Shown one piece after another: positions 44,323 to 53,223 of a stretch of 64,000 nucleotides of DNA. The position numbers and the translations under genes are program-made. The notes under the pieces are model-generated. The model was not told where the DNA came from, ran no database searches, and saw only the letters and a program-made list of their open reading frames with translations. The DNA lies in assembly GCF_003259525.1 (NCBI RefSeq), contig NZ_QLLO01000010.1, positions 56,280-120,279 on the forward strand. The letters run 5' to 3'. Source of the stretch: Olleya aquimaris. GTDB lineage: Bacteria; Bacteroidota; Bacteroidia; Flavobacteriales; Flavobacteriaceae. Within the stretch, counting starts at the first letter, position 1, and each line of letters opens with the position of its first letter.

Positions 44323-45777
44323 ATGGAAATAACGCTAAAAGGAGACAAGGAATTTGAGAATATTCCGTCCCTAAAAGATAAAGCGCTTCGCATTAACTTA
44401 AACGAAAACATTTACGGAACGTTTGCAGAGATTGGAGCAGGTCAAGAAACGGTTCGTCATTTTTTTAGAGCAGGTGGTGCATCTGGTACTATTGCTAAAG
44501 CTATGTCTGCTTACGACAAAGATTTTAGTGATGCTATTTATGGTATTGAAGATGATAGACGTTATGTGACTGAAGCACGATTACGAAAGATGCTATTTCA
44601 TGAAGTAAAACTTCTAGAAGAGCGTATTGATCGTAAAAAGAACCCAAACAGAATGTTTTTTAGCTTTGCTAATACAGTTGCAACCATAGATTTTGCAAAA
44701 AAATATAAAGGTCATGGTTGGGTAGGTATTAAATACCAAATAGATCCTACAGAAAAAGAATATAACGAGATTGTGCTTCATTTACGTTTTAAAGAAAATG
44801 ATGCACGTTTACAACAAGAAACACTAGGAATGTTAGGTACTAACCTAATTTATGGTGCTTTCTATAAGTATAATGAACCTAGAAAATTACTACGTTATTT
44901 ATACGACCACTTAGACAAAGATCAAATAGAAATTGATACCATAAACTTTTCTGGTCCTGTTTTTAAAGATGTAGATAACCGTTTAATGAGTTTGCAACTG
45001 GTAAAAAACGGAATGACTGATGCAGTCATGTTTGCTCCTGATGGAAATAACGTTTTACCTGCAAGAGTCCTTTATAAAAAGAATATTTTGGCATTACGTG
45101 GTAGTTTTAGACCAGTAACCAAAGTAAATATGGACATGTACCAAAAGTCTTTGGAGATGTTTATTAAAGAAAATAAAGTAGACGAGGATAAAACACAAGT
45201 AATCTTTGAAATTACCTTATCAAACCTTAGAGCCGAAGGAGAAATTGATGAACAAGATTTTATGGATCGTGCTAAATTGCTATGCTCTTTAGGACAAACC
45301 GTGTTAATTTCTAACTTTCAAGAGTATTATAAATTAGTAGAATATTTCTCTCAATACACTAAGAATCGTATGGGATTAGCAATGGGAGTAAATAACTTAG
45401 TAGATATTTTTGACGAAAAGTATTATAGACATTTAAGTGGTGGTATCTTAGAAGCATTTGGTAAATTATTCTTTAAAGATTTACGTGTATACCTATATCC
45501 AATGCGTGATCAGAATGGAAATATAACTACAAGTGATAACTTAAAAGTACATCCAAGAATGAAAGAGCTTTACAAGTTCTTTAAGTACAATGGTAAAGTA
45601 GTTGATATTACAGATTACGACCCAAAAACACTAGATGTCTTTTCAAGAAAAGTTTTAAAAATGATATCTTCTGGAGAAGAAGGTTGGCAACAAATGTTAC
45701 CTGAAGGGGTTTCTAAATTAATTACAGAAAAAAGTCTATTTGGTTGTGAAACTGAAGAAATACAACACAACAATTAG
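44323..45777 (+). CDS. Conserved 484-residue protein of unknown function
   Basis: I do not recognise a functional domain. The protein is soluble (no signal peptide or membrane segment). It starts MEITLKGDKEFENIPSLKDK, then shows FAEIGAGQETVRHFFRAGGA, which looks like a nucleotide or phosphate loop but does not fit a Walker motif. Further on are RMFFSFANTVATIDF, HGWVGIKYQIDP and, near the end, DLRVYLYPMRDQNG. The length, codon use and strong promoter argue for a well-expressed housekeeping-like gene. I recall close relatives with misleading transferred labels in databases, so a name taken from similarity alone should be treated with care. Confidence 0.8.
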   Translation: MEITLKGDKEFENIPSLKDKALRINLNENIYGTFAEIGAGQETVRHFFRAGGASGTIAKAMSAYDKDFSDAIYGIEDDRRYVTEARLRKMLFHEVKLLEERIDRKKNPNRMFFSFANTVATIDFAKKYKGHGWVGIKYQIDPTEKEYNEIVLHLRFKENDARLQQETLGMLGTNLIYGAFYKYNEPRKLLRYLYDHLDKDQIEIDTINFSGPVFKDVDNRLMSLQLVKNGMTDAVMFAPDGNNVLPARVLYKKNILALRGSFRPVTKVNMDMYQKSLEMFIKENKVDEDKTQVIFEITLSNLRAEGEIDEQDFMDRAKLLCSLGQTVLISNFQEYYKLVEYFSQYTKNRMGLAMGVNNLVDIFDEKYYRHLSGGILEAFGKLFFKDLRVYLYPMRDQNGNITTSDNLKVHPRMKELYKFFKYNGKVVDITDYDPKTLDVFSRKVLKMISSGEEGWQQMLPEGVSKLITEKSLFGCETEEIQHNN

Positions 45778-45795
45778 ACAAACAAAATAATTACT

Positions 45796-45834
45796 AAAAA
45801 AAGCGACTTTAATTAACATTAAAGTCGCTTTTGC
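45796..45834 (+). terminator. Hairpin terminator after the 484-residue protein gene
   Basis: Arms AAGCGACTTTAAT and ATTAAAGTCGCTT (45801-45830) surround a TAAC loop, with seven As before and T-rich sequence after. The next 170 bases (45835-46004) hold no gene or recognisable site. Confidence 0.82.
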
Positions 45835-46004
45835 TTTTGTAGTAGGTCAATGTTTCTTTTTAGGGACTTAAGAAGAAGTTTACTTTATGTTTCATTAGTT
45901 ACTACAGTGGTTAAATATCCAATAATGGTACCAAGATATAAAAAATCTGATAAAATGCAAAAAAAATCGATGAAATACACAATAATAAATTTTCAGAAGT
46001 ATAA

Positions 46005-46553
46005 CTAAGAGTTATTTTTTACTTTTCCTACAACACCTTTAAAGAAGTTTTTCATAAACTTAAAATCTTCTTCTACATTATCTGTTGGATAAAAAGGTTC
46101 AGACACTTTGTTTTGTTTATTTCCAAAATCTAGAGTAAACATAATTATTGGGACGTTAGCTTGTTTAGCTATGTAGTAAAACCCTGTCCTCCACTCGTCT
46201 ACTTTACTCCTTGTCCCTTCTGGTGCTAGGGTTAATCTAAACTCTTCTTTATTTTCAAATAATTTAGCAATAGACTGTACTTTGTTTTCTTTTGTTTTTC
46301 GGTCTACTGGCACACCGCCTACAGCTCTAAAATAATAACCAAAAGGCCAAGTGAAGAGTTCTTTTTTACCAATAAAATTGGTTTTAACTCCTACTACTTT
46401 TCGCAATAAAATACCAATGATAAAATCTAAATTACTTGTATGTGGTGCAGAGATAATGACCGCTTTTTTAACCGTATCCTTTGAAAAATTGGTATTTCCA
46501 ACCACCTTCCAACCTAGGATTTTAAAATAGATAAATTTAGCAAACCAGCGCAT
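46005..46553 (-). CDS. 1-acyl-sn-glycerol-3-phosphate acyltransferase-like protein
   Basis: The 182-residue protein has the PlsC-family motifs: the HxxxxD box in ISAPHTSNLDFIIG (about 34-47) and the acceptor-binding motif in LAPEGTRSKVDEWRTG. Length is short for PlsC, similar to small glycerol acyltransferases. It may work in phospholipid synthesis, or as a lipid A acyltransferase given its neighbours. It is the last gene of the minus-strand kdsB-containing operon, beginning one base after the stop codon of the KdnB-like gene. Confidence 0.85.
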   Translation of the reverse strand: MRWFAKFIYFKILGWKVVGNTNFSKDTVKKAVIISAPHTSNLDFIIGILLRKVVGVKTNFIGKKELFTWPFGYYFRAVGGVPVDRKTKENKVQSIAKLFENKEEFRLTLAPEGTRSKVDEWRTGFYYIAKQANVPIIMFTLDFGNKQNKVSEPFYPTDNVEEDFKFMKNFFKGVVGKVKNNS

Positions 46554-46554
46554 A

Positions 46555-47637
46555 TTACATTTTTTGGTATAAAGCTTTTAACGTCTCTGGTGTAATTGTT
46601 TTTTTCCAGTTTTTACCTATTGCATTTTCCCATAAAGGCTCAAGACTTAAAGCGACTTTAATCATAACATCAAAATCTTTATCAGACAAATCTGCACAAA
46701 CCCCTTGGGGTAAAGTAATATTATGGGTTTCTTTCATTTGTTTAAATAGCGCCACTCCTTCTGGGTAATAGTCTTCTAAATGATTAAACACAATGCAGTT
46801 ACCAATACCATGTTTTATACCTAATAAATAACTAAGTCCATAACTTAATGCATGACACACACCAACTTGAGAGTACGCTATACTCATACCTCCATGCCAG
46901 CTAGCCATCATTAATTTATCTTGAGACTCTTCAACAGATAATGTATTATTTAAAAAAATGTCTTTACATAATTCTAATGCTTTTTCTCCGTAGGTTTTAC
47001 TAAAGGTGTTTAGGTATGTTCCGTTAAGAGATTCTATACAATGTACATAACAATCCATTCCTGTGTAAAACCACTGGTCTTTTGGGACGTCCTTAGTTAA
47101 TTCTGGATCTAAAATAACTTGATCAAACGGTGTATAATCGCTATTAATACCAAGTTTACGTTCTGGTCCTGTTAATATGGTAGTTCTGGATACTTCTGCT
47201 CCTGTACCAGAAATGGTTGGTACGCCAACATGATAAACTGCTGGATTTTTTACTAAATCCCAACCTTGATAGTCTTTACTTTCTCCATCATTATTTAACA
47301 TGATAGACACTGCTTTTGCTATATCTAATAAGCAACCACCACCAATACCAATAATACCAGAAGGACGTTCTTTAAAAGTTAAAATAATGTCTTCTACAAG
47401 CTGGTCTATTTGTTCTGTTTTAGGTTCTTCGTTAGCAGAAACATAAATGACTTTATCTTGATAAGACAGAGGTATTCTTGACATTAGCCAAGCATTACCT
47501 TTAAAAACATCATCTACAAAAAATATAAATGGTGCGTTAGTATTTAATCGTTTAGGCTCAATAATTTCGCTTAATTGATTAAAACTACCTCGTCCAAATA
47601 TTACTCTGGACACCATCGGAAAATTTTTATAACTCAT
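46555..47637 (-). CDS. kdnB: Iron-containing alcohol dehydrogenase, KdnB-like (Kdo 8-oxidase)
   Basis: The 360-residue protein is a group III iron-containing alcohol dehydrogenase: GIIGIGGGCLLDIAKAVSIM (about 94-113) binds the nucleotide, GVPTISGTGAEVSRTTIL follows, and metal ligands are visible in FYTGMDCYVHCIESLNG and VCHALSYGLSYLLGIKHGIG. Its place one gene away from kdsB matches the kdnB-kdsB arrangement of Shewanella, where KdnB oxidises C8 of Kdo before KdnA aminates it to 8-amino-Kdo. The specific substrate is inferred from context and overall likeness. No KdnA-type aminotransferase lies nearby. Confidence 0.72.
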   Translation of the reverse strand: MSYKNFPMVSRVIFGRGSFNQLSEIIEPKRLNTNAPFIFFVDDVFKGNAWLMSRIPLSYQDKVIYVSANEEPKTEQIDQLVEDIILTFKERPSGIIGIGGGCLLDIAKAVSIMLNNDGESKDYQGWDLVKNPAVYHVGVPTISGTGAEVSRTTILTGPERKLGINSDYTPFDQVILDPELTKDVPKDQWFYTGMDCYVHCIESLNGTYLNTFSKTYGEKALELCKDIFLNNTLSVEESQDKLMMASWHGGMSIAYSQVGVCHALSYGLSYLLGIKHGIGNCIVFNHLEDYYPEGVALFKQMKETHNITLPQGVCADLSDKDFDVMIKVALSLEPLWENAIGKNWKKTITPETLKALYQKM

Positions 47638-47677
47638 GGACTTGTTTCTGATTCAAAAATATGGCTTTTTTTGAAAA

Positions 47678-48382
47678 TTAATTTAATAATTTAGGTAATT
47701 CTAATAAACTTTTTATGGTTTGATATTGTTTGGACTTATCATGATTAACTTCTACTTGCTCATGCAACCAAGTGGTATGAAAAGGTACATGTATAGCATG
47801 AGCTTTTATGTTTATTAGTGGTAAAATATCTGATTTTAAAGAGTTTCCTATCATTAAAAATTCTGAAGGTTTGATATCTAAATGGTTTAAAAGCTTAGAG
47901 TAATTGGCTTCCTTTTTATCACTTAACACCTCTATATGATGAAAATAATCTAACAATCCTGATTTTTCAAGTTTACGCTCTTGGTCTAATAAGTCTCCTT
48001 TTGTTGCTACTATTAATCTGTATTTTTTTGATAACTGTTGCAACACGTCTTCTACACCTTCTAGCAATTCTACGTCTTTATTAATCATGTCTTTTCCAAT
48101 GTCTAATATTTTAGAAATGGTTTTATTAGATACTGTATTATTGGACAATTCTATTGCCATTTCTACCATAGACAACACAAATCCCTTAATACCATAACCA
48201 TAAACAGGAAGGTTTTTCATTTCCATTTTAAATAGTTCTTGGTCAATTTTATTAGCGGTTTCAAATGCACTAAGCAGTTTAGCAAACTCTAATTCTGCAT
48301 CTCTAAAGTAGGTTTCGTTGACCCAAAGAGTATCATCAGCATCAAAACCAATGACTTTGATATGACTGTAATCTATTTCCAT
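47678..48382 (-). CDS. HAD superfamily hydrolase (phosphatase)
   Basis: The 234-residue protein has HAD motifs: motif [13 protein letters not shown] (nucleophile D in DADDT), motif II in [14 protein letters not shown], lysine in [12 protein letters not shown] and motif III in [18 protein letters not shown] helical cap (about 25-100) places it in the C1 group, unlike the capless KdsC phosphatase of the Kdo pathway, so it is not a clear KdsC. It overlaps the end of kdsB by 10 bases and so belongs to the same operon; a role in the same sugar pathway is possible but unproven. Confidence 0.83.
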   Translation of the reverse strand: MEIDYSHIKVIGFDADDTLWVNETYFRDAELEFAKLLSAFETANKIDQELFKMEMKNLPVYGYGIKGFVLSMVEMAIELSNNTVSNKTISKILDIGKDMINKDVELLEGVEDVLQQLSKKYRLIVATKGDLLDQERKLEKSGLLDYFHHIEVLSDKKEANYSKLLNHLDIKPSEFLMIGNSLKSDILPLINIKAHAIHVPFHTTWLHEQVEVNHDKSKQYQTIKSLLELPKLLN

Positions 48383-49101
48383 AATTTTTTGGCACGTTCT
48401 AAATCTTCTGGTGTATCAATTTCTACGCCTTGCACAGAGGTTTCAACCATTTTAATGCGTTTTCCGTATTCTAAATATCTAATACATTCAATTTTTTCTG
48501 AAGCTTCTAATGTTAACATTGGTAAGCGGTAAAAATCCATTAAAGCGTCTTTTCTAAAGGCATAAACCCCTTTATGTTTGAAATATTTAGCATCAACGGT
48601 TTCGTCTCTAGGATACGGAATTGGGCTACGTGAGAAGTAAAGTGCAAAATTTTGTTTGTCAACAATGACTTTAACTGTATTAGGATTTTTTATTTCTTCC
48701 CAGTCTGCAATATGAACCATTAGCGAGGCTAAATCGACTTGCTTGTCTTTATCATCTTTAAACACTTGTATAAGCTTTTCTAAAGATTCTACTTCAGTAA
48801 AAGGCTCGTCACCTTGAACGTTTACTACAACATCAATATCTAAATTTTCTACAGCTTCTGCAATACGATCGCTACCACACTCGTGTTCTTTTTTACTCAT
48901 CATAACATGACCACCAATTTTTGTGATTTCGTCATATATAATATCACTATCGGTAACTACAATAACATCATCAAATAATTTGGTATTAACAGTCGCTTCG
49001 TAAGTACGAGTAATAACTGGTTTTCCCCCTAAGTCTTTCATTAATTTTCCTGGAAAACGGGAGGCACTATATCGTGCAGGTATCATGGCTATAATTTTCA
49101 T
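48373..49101 (-). CDS. kdsB: 3-deoxy-manno-octulosonate cytidylyltransferase (CMP-Kdo synthetase)
   Basis: The 242-residue protein activates Kdo (or 8-amino-Kdo) as CMP-sugar for transfer to lipid A. The signature [20 protein letters not shown] (about 6-25) binds [41 protein letters not shown] and [15 protein letters not shown] follow as expected. It lies in an operon with a KdnB-like oxidase, which suggests that the true substrate may be the 8-amino form. The gene begins 36 bases after the helicase gene. Confidence 0.95.
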   Translation of the reverse strand: MKIIAMIPARYSASRFPGKLMKDLGGKPVITRTYEATVNTKLFDDVIVVTDSDIIYDEITKIGGHVMMSKKEHECGSDRIAEAVENLDIDVVVNVQGDEPFTEVESLEKLIQVFKDDKDKQVDLASLMVHIADWEEIKNPNTVKVIVDKQNFALYFSRSPIPYPRDETVDAKYFKHKGVYAFRKDALMDFYRLPMLTLEASEKIECIRYLEYGKRIKMVETSVQGVEIDTPEDLERAKKLWK

Positions 49102-49137
49102 CTACATCATTAAATTGAAGTATAAAAATAGGATATT

Positions 49138-50568
49138 TTAATGGTCTTCTTCAAAAAATTCGTCTTTAAAACCAATTAAATACAATTTTTCTTTTGCTCT
49201 AGTTACTGCAGTGTACAGCCATCTTAAATAATCTTTATCTATTCCATTTGGAAGGTAAGGTTGCTCGACAAAAACGGTATTCCATTGTCCACCTTGAGAT
49301 TTATGACACGTAATTGCGTAGCTAAATTTAACTTGTAAGGCGTTAAAATATTTATTGCCTTTTATTTTTAAGAATTTTTTATAGTTGTTGGTTTCGTCTT
49401 CATAATCCTTTTGTACTTCTTGGTACAACCTGTTAGACTCTTCGTATGGTAACGACGGAGTTTCAGCTTCAATAGTATCTAATAGTAAAACGGTTTCAAA
49501 AGGTCGCATTTTTGGGTAATCTACCATGCGTACTTTGACTTCAGCAAATCTAAAACCATACAATTCTTTAATACTAAAAATTTCTAGAACTTCAATTATA
49601 TCGCCATTTGCTATAAATCCAGCTTCTGTAGTGGGTTTAATCCAAAAGTAATTGTTTTTAACCACCATAAGGTAGTCTCCAGATGCTAATTCGTTTTCAC
49701 TAAACAAAATACGACTACGTATTTGTTGGTTATATAAATTGGCGCGTTTATTACTTCTAACAATTATACTGGTTTCTTCATATCCTAAAGCGCTGTATGC
49801 ATCGTTAATGGCGTCCATAATCTCATAACCATCAACCAGTCTTATAATGTCTTTAAACGACTTTAAATTAAATTTAAAGCTATCGTAAAAGCTTCCAGCC
49901 AAGGTTTCTCTTAAAATAGTTGCATTTTCTAAAATTCCCGAGCCTTCACCTTGTCTAACCACTTCATCCAATTCCATTTTAGTTACAGATTTATTGTAGT
50001 TAAGGTTTAATGTATTCTCATCTAAAGCTGGGCTTAAATCTAATTTAACAGGTGGTAATTGTGCTGTGTCACCAATAAGTAACAATTTGCATCTATGACC
50101 TTGATAGACGTATTGCATTAAATCGTCTAACAAAGAGCTGTTTTCAAATAATTTTGAATCGCTAGGCGAATCTGGAATCATGGACGCTTCATCTACAATA
50201 AAAATAGTGTCTTTATGTTTATTGGGTTGTAAAACAAATTTGACACCTCCACCCTTTTCTTTTTTTGGAAAATATATTTTTTTATGGATGGTAAAGGCTT
50301 CTTTTTTTGAATAATTAGAAATTACTTTAGCTGCACGACCTGTTGGTGCCATTAGCACTGCACTTTTTTTTGCTTTCCATAAATTTGTTACAATCGTACC
50401 AATAATGGTAGTTTTACCGGTTCCTGCATAGCCTTTTAGTAAAAAAACACCATTTTGTTTATCGTTTAAAATAAATTCTGATAATTGTAAAAGTAAAATA
50501 TCTTGTTTTGAGGTTGGCTGAAACGGAAATTGCTGTTTTATAAGTGAATAAAATTGCGAACTGGTCAT
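49138..50568 (-). CDS. RecD/Dda-like superfamily 1 DNA helicase
   Basis: The 476-residue helicase has Walker A in LLKGYAGTGKTTIIG (about 43-57), MAPTGRAAKVI (motif Ia), IFIVDEASMI (Walker B), LLIGDTAQLPPV (motif III) and a UvrD-like C-terminal domain with YAITCHKSQGGQWNTVFVEQ and YTAVTRAKEKLYLIGF (motif VI). It lacks the RecBCD-specific N-terminal part, so it is the free-standing type, probably acting in replication-fork or repair processes. It precedes kdsB on the same strand with a 36-base gap. Confidence 0.9.
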   Translation of the reverse strand: MTSSQFYSLIKQQFPFQPTSKQDILLLQLSEFILNDKQNGVFLLKGYAGTGKTTIIGTIVTNLWKAKKSAVLMAPTGRAAKVISNYSKKEAFTIHKKIYFPKKEKGGGVKFVLQPNKHKDTIFIVDEASMIPDSPSDSKLFENSSLLDDLMQYVYQGHRCKLLLIGDTAQLPPVKLDLSPALDENTLNLNYNKSVTKMELDEVVRQGEGSGILENATILRETLAGSFYDSFKFNLKSFKDIIRLVDGYEIMDAINDAYSALGYEETSIIVRSNKRANLYNQQIRSRILFSENELASGDYLMVVKNNYFWIKPTTEAGFIANGDIIEVLEIFSIKELYGFRFAEVKVRMVDYPKMRPFETVLLLDTIEAETPSLPYEESNRLYQEVQKDYEDETNNYKKFLKIKGNKYFNALQVKFSYAITCHKSQGGQWNTVFVEQPYLPNGIDKDYLRWLYTAVTRAKEKLYLIGFKDEFFEEDH

Positions 50569-50650
50569 TAAATTGTGTGGATTGAAAACTTTTTATCAAA
50601 TATATAAATCATTTTTACCTACAATGGTTTTTACGAATAAAAAAAAATTG

Positions 50651-50658
50651 TAGATTTG
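50651..50658 (+). promoter_or_regulatory. -7 box upstream of the 246-residue membrane protein gene
   Basis: TAGATTTG is a full TAnnTTTG match 34 bases before the ATG at 50693; no clear -33 element. Confidence 0.4.
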
Positions 50659-50692
50659 TCACTGACCTTAATTAAATTTAATAATATAAAAT

Positions 50693-51433
50693 ATGAAATT
50701 AGCACTTATTATAGTTGGAGCGATTTTACTAACAATTCTAATTGTTTGGCTTATAGACAAATTTGTTCCTGTTAAAGCAAAACCTTTTATAACAATAGCT
50801 CTTTGGGGACTTATCATATTTTTAGGATACCTAACTTTTGATTCTGTTTATGGTGAAATTAAATTTAATCAGTTAAAACAAAAACGTTACGCAGCAGCAA
50901 TTGAGAAGTTAAAAGATATTAGAGACTCGCAGTTAGCCCACAGAACTGTAACTGGAAAATTTACCAAAAGTTATGATACTTTAATAAAATTTATTGAAAA
51001 TGGTAAATTTACTATTATAGAAAGAAGAGATTCTAGTATTGTAGATGTAGAAAGAACAAGAGCATATGGTGGTGTAACTACTTATAAAGATATTGTAATT
51101 ACAGATACTATAGGATTTGAGTCTGTAAAAGAGAAATTATTTAATGACTCAGACAGGTATAAAACCATGATGATTGTTCCTTACGCTAAAGAAGGCACAA
51201 CATTTACTATGAATGCTGGAGAAATAGAACAAGAAAGTGGATTAAAAATTCCAGTATTTGAAGCGTTTGTAATGAAAGATGATCTTTTATACGATCAAGA
51301 CAAAAACTTAGTTCTTAAAGAAAAACAAGTACAGTCTGTAGAAGGTGTAAACGGAGATGCGTTACGTGTTGGATCTATGGAAGAAGTAAAAACTATTGGA
51401 AACTGGCCAAAAACTTATGGCTCAAACGAATAA
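50693..51433 (+). CDS. Membrane-anchored protein of unknown function
   Basis: The 246-residue protein has two N-terminal membrane segments (about 2-19 and 34-49) and a C-terminal periplasmic or cytoplasmic domain of about 190 residues with no motif I recognise. KQKRYAAAIEKLKDIRDSQL (about 61-80) is a helix, and DRYKTMMIVPYAKEGTTF and KNLVLKEKQVQSVEGV suggest a beta-rich domain. It overlaps the next gene by 17 bases, and a three-gene run (this gene, DUF3822, rsmD) follows from one promoter. Confidence 0.72.
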   Translation: MKLALIIVGAILLTILIVWLIDKFVPVKAKPFITIALWGLIIFLGYLTFDSVYGEIKFNQLKQKRYAAAIEKLKDIRDSQLAHRTVTGKFTKSYDTLIKFIENGKFTIIERRDSSIVDVERTRAYGGVTTYKDIVITDTIGFESVKEKLFNDSDRYKTMMIVPYAKEGTTFTMNAGEIEQESGLKIPVFEAFVMKDDLLYDQDKNLVLKEKQVQSVEGVNGDALRVGSMEEVKTIGNWPKTYGSNE

Positions 51434-52238
51434 TACAAATCATAAATTAACCAACCTAGAACTGTCCATTCAAATTAGTTTGAGTGGACTTTCTTTTTGT
51501 GTGTTAGACAGAAGCACCACCACTATCTTAAACTTACACTCTATTAGCTTTAAGATAAAAAAATCGCCTACAGATCTGTTAGATGCTTTAAAACATCTAT
51601 TTAATACTGAAACGGTTTTACAGCAAACTTTTAAAACCATAACGGTAATACATGTTAATGATTGGTCTACACTAGTTCCTAAACCTTTGTTTAAAGAAGA
51701 GAGTTTAGCAGATTATTTAAAATTTAATACTAAAATTTTAAAAACCGACTTTATTACGTTTGATGAGATTACTCAAAACGACAGTGTTAACGTTTACGTC
51801 CCATTTACTAACGTCAATAATTATATTTTTGACCAATTTGGAACGTTTACTTACAAGCACTTTTCCACCATTCTAATAGAACAACTATTAACTTTTGAAA
51901 AACACAATAACACCTCAAAAGTATATGTCAACATATCGGAATTTAATTTTGAAATTATAGCGTTTAACAATGGTGAATTGTTATTATACAACACCTTTGA
52001 ACACCAAACCAAAGAAGACTTTATCTATTATTTATTGTTTACTTTAGAGCAATTACAATTAAACCCAGAAACTATAGAAGTTGTATTTTTAGGTGATATA
52101 AATGAAGATGACACCTTGTACCAAATAGCTTATAAATATATAAGACACGTATCCTTTGGTAATAGAATGGACACTTTTACTTTTAATACGCAACCAAAAT
52201 CTAACTATTCTAATTTTACGTTACTAAAAAGCTTATAA
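51417..52238 (+). CDS. DUF3822 family protein
   Basis: The ATG at 51417 gives 273 residues; an ATG seven codons earlier is possible. The start LELSIQISLSGLSFCVLDRS and the later KVYVNISEFNFEIIAFNNGE, LLLYNTFEHQTKEDFIYYLL and YIRHVSFGNRMDTFTF match the DUF3822 family of Bacteroidota, which looks like an actin-like ATPase fold without clear catalytic residues. It overlaps rsmD by one base (TAATG). In many Bacteroidota this gene sits beside rsmD, but its role is unknown. Confidence 0.85.
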   Translation: MAQTNNTNHKLTNLELSIQISLSGLSFCVLDRSTTTILNLHSISFKIKKSPTDLLDALKHLFNTETVLQQTFKTITVIHVNDWSTLVPKPLFKEESLADYLKFNTKILKTDFITFDEITQNDSVNVYVPFTNVNNYIFDQFGTFTYKHFSTILIEQLLTFEKHNNTSKVYVNISEFNFEIIAFNNGELLLYNTFEHQTKEDFIYYLLFTLEQLQLNPETIEVVFLGDINEDDTLYQIAYKYIRHVSFGNRMDTFTFNTQPKSNYSNFTLLKSL

Positions 52239-52795
52239 TGCGCATTATATCTGGACAATTTAAAGGAAGACGAATTACAGCACCTAAAAAATTACCTGTA
52301 AGACCAACCACAGATATGGCTAAGGAAGCCTTGTTTAATATTTTAAATAATCAGTATTATTTTGATTCTGTTACAGTATTAGACTTGTTTGCTGGTACAG
52401 GAAATATTAGTTACGAGTTTGCCTCTCGTGGTACAGAACACATTACCTGTGTCGATCAAGATTATGGTTGTATAAAATTTATAAACCAGACTGCTGCTAG
52501 TTTTGAAATGCCTATACAAACCATAAAAAGTGATGTCTTTAAATATTTAGAAAACAGTAAACAACAAGCCACTATTATTTTTGCAGATCCTCCTTATGAT
52601 TTTCCAGTTGAGGAGTTTGCTAAAATTCCAGAATTAGTTTTTGAAAACAACCTTTTAGAGACTGATGGATTACTTGTTGTAGAACACTCTAAACACACCG
52701 ATTTATCCCAATTAAAACATTATGCCTATTCTAAAAGTTATGGAGGTAATACCTTTAGCTTTTTTGAGAACGACACTAGTGATGAAGAAGAATAA
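52238..52795 (+). CDS. rsmD: 16S rRNA (guanine966-N2) methyltransferase
   Basis: The 185-residue enzyme methylates G966 of 16S rRNA during ribosome assembly. MRIISGQFKGRRITAPK is the family start, and RPTTDMAKEALFNIL is also characteristic. The SAM motif I is in VLDLFAGTGNISYEFASRG, and the catalytic DPPY is in ATIIFADPPYDFP. It is the last gene of its run and ends at a bidirectional terminator shared with rnpB. Confidence 0.94.
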   Translation: MRIISGQFKGRRITAPKKLPVRPTTDMAKEALFNILNNQYYFDSVTVLDLFAGTGNISYEFASRGTEHITCVDQDYGCIKFINQTAASFEMPIQTIKSDVFKYLENSKQQATIIFADPPYDFPVEEFAKIPELVFENNLLETDGLLVVEHSKHTDLSQLKHYAYSKSYGGNTFSFFENDTSDEEE

Positions 52796-52796
52796 A

Positions 52797-52823
52797 AAAA
52801 ACCACTCCAAAAGAGTGGTTTTG
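52797..52823. terminator. Bidirectional terminator between rsmD and rnpB
   Basis: Arms AAAACCACTC and GAGTGGTTTT surround a CAAAA loop, with an A-run on the left and T-rich sequence on the right. It serves rsmD on the plus strand and rnpB on the minus strand. Confidence 0.85.
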
Positions 52824-52831
52824 TGTATATA

Positions 52832-53135
52832 AGCAAATCTATAAGCCGGATTCTGTATTACGCCTAGACGTAACCCTTATCATTTATCTACGACTATTGT
52901 TACCAATAGACTTTAGCTACCTACCCTCTAACAATCGCGCGTGCACGCTCAAACGTTAGTATACATGGTATTGCACCTCATAGAGTTTACCTGGTTTCAC
53001 TACAGCATGACCTGTACATACTTTCTGTTGCACTTTTCCTCACCTCTCGGTGGATGGCTGTTAGCCACTATGATTACACTATGGTGTCCGGACTTTCCTC
53101 TACGCTAAAAGCGCAGCGATAAGGCGATTTACTGG
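52832..53135 (-). ncRNA. rnpB: RNase P RNA, class A
   Basis: This is the catalytic RNA that matures tRNA 5' ends. On the minus strand it contains the conserved GAGGAAAGTCCGGAC (53085-53100 region, P4 5' side), then a variable middle and the 3' ACAGAATCCGGCTTAT (52841-52856). The 5' GTAAATC (53126-53132) pairs with the 3' GATTTGC (52833-52839) with one G-U, giving helix P1 and fixing the ends within a few bases. A -7 box TAATTTTG with a TTG -33 element lies just upstream. The protein subunit gene rnpA is not in the window. Confidence 0.93.
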
Positions 53136-53138
53136 TTG

Positions 53139-53170
53139 CAAAATTACGATAAACTATGTTATTATGTCAA
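53139..53170 (-). promoter_or_regulatory. Promoter of rnpB
   Basis: On the minus strand: TTG (53170-53168), 21 bases, then TAATTTTG (53146-53139), a full TAnnTTTG match. The predicted start is about 6 bases on, at the first base of helix P1. Confidence 0.6.
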
Positions 53171-53223
53171 CTAATTATTAGTAAACTTATGGTTCTGTAA
53201 TTAGAAATTTTAGGTAAGTTTTA

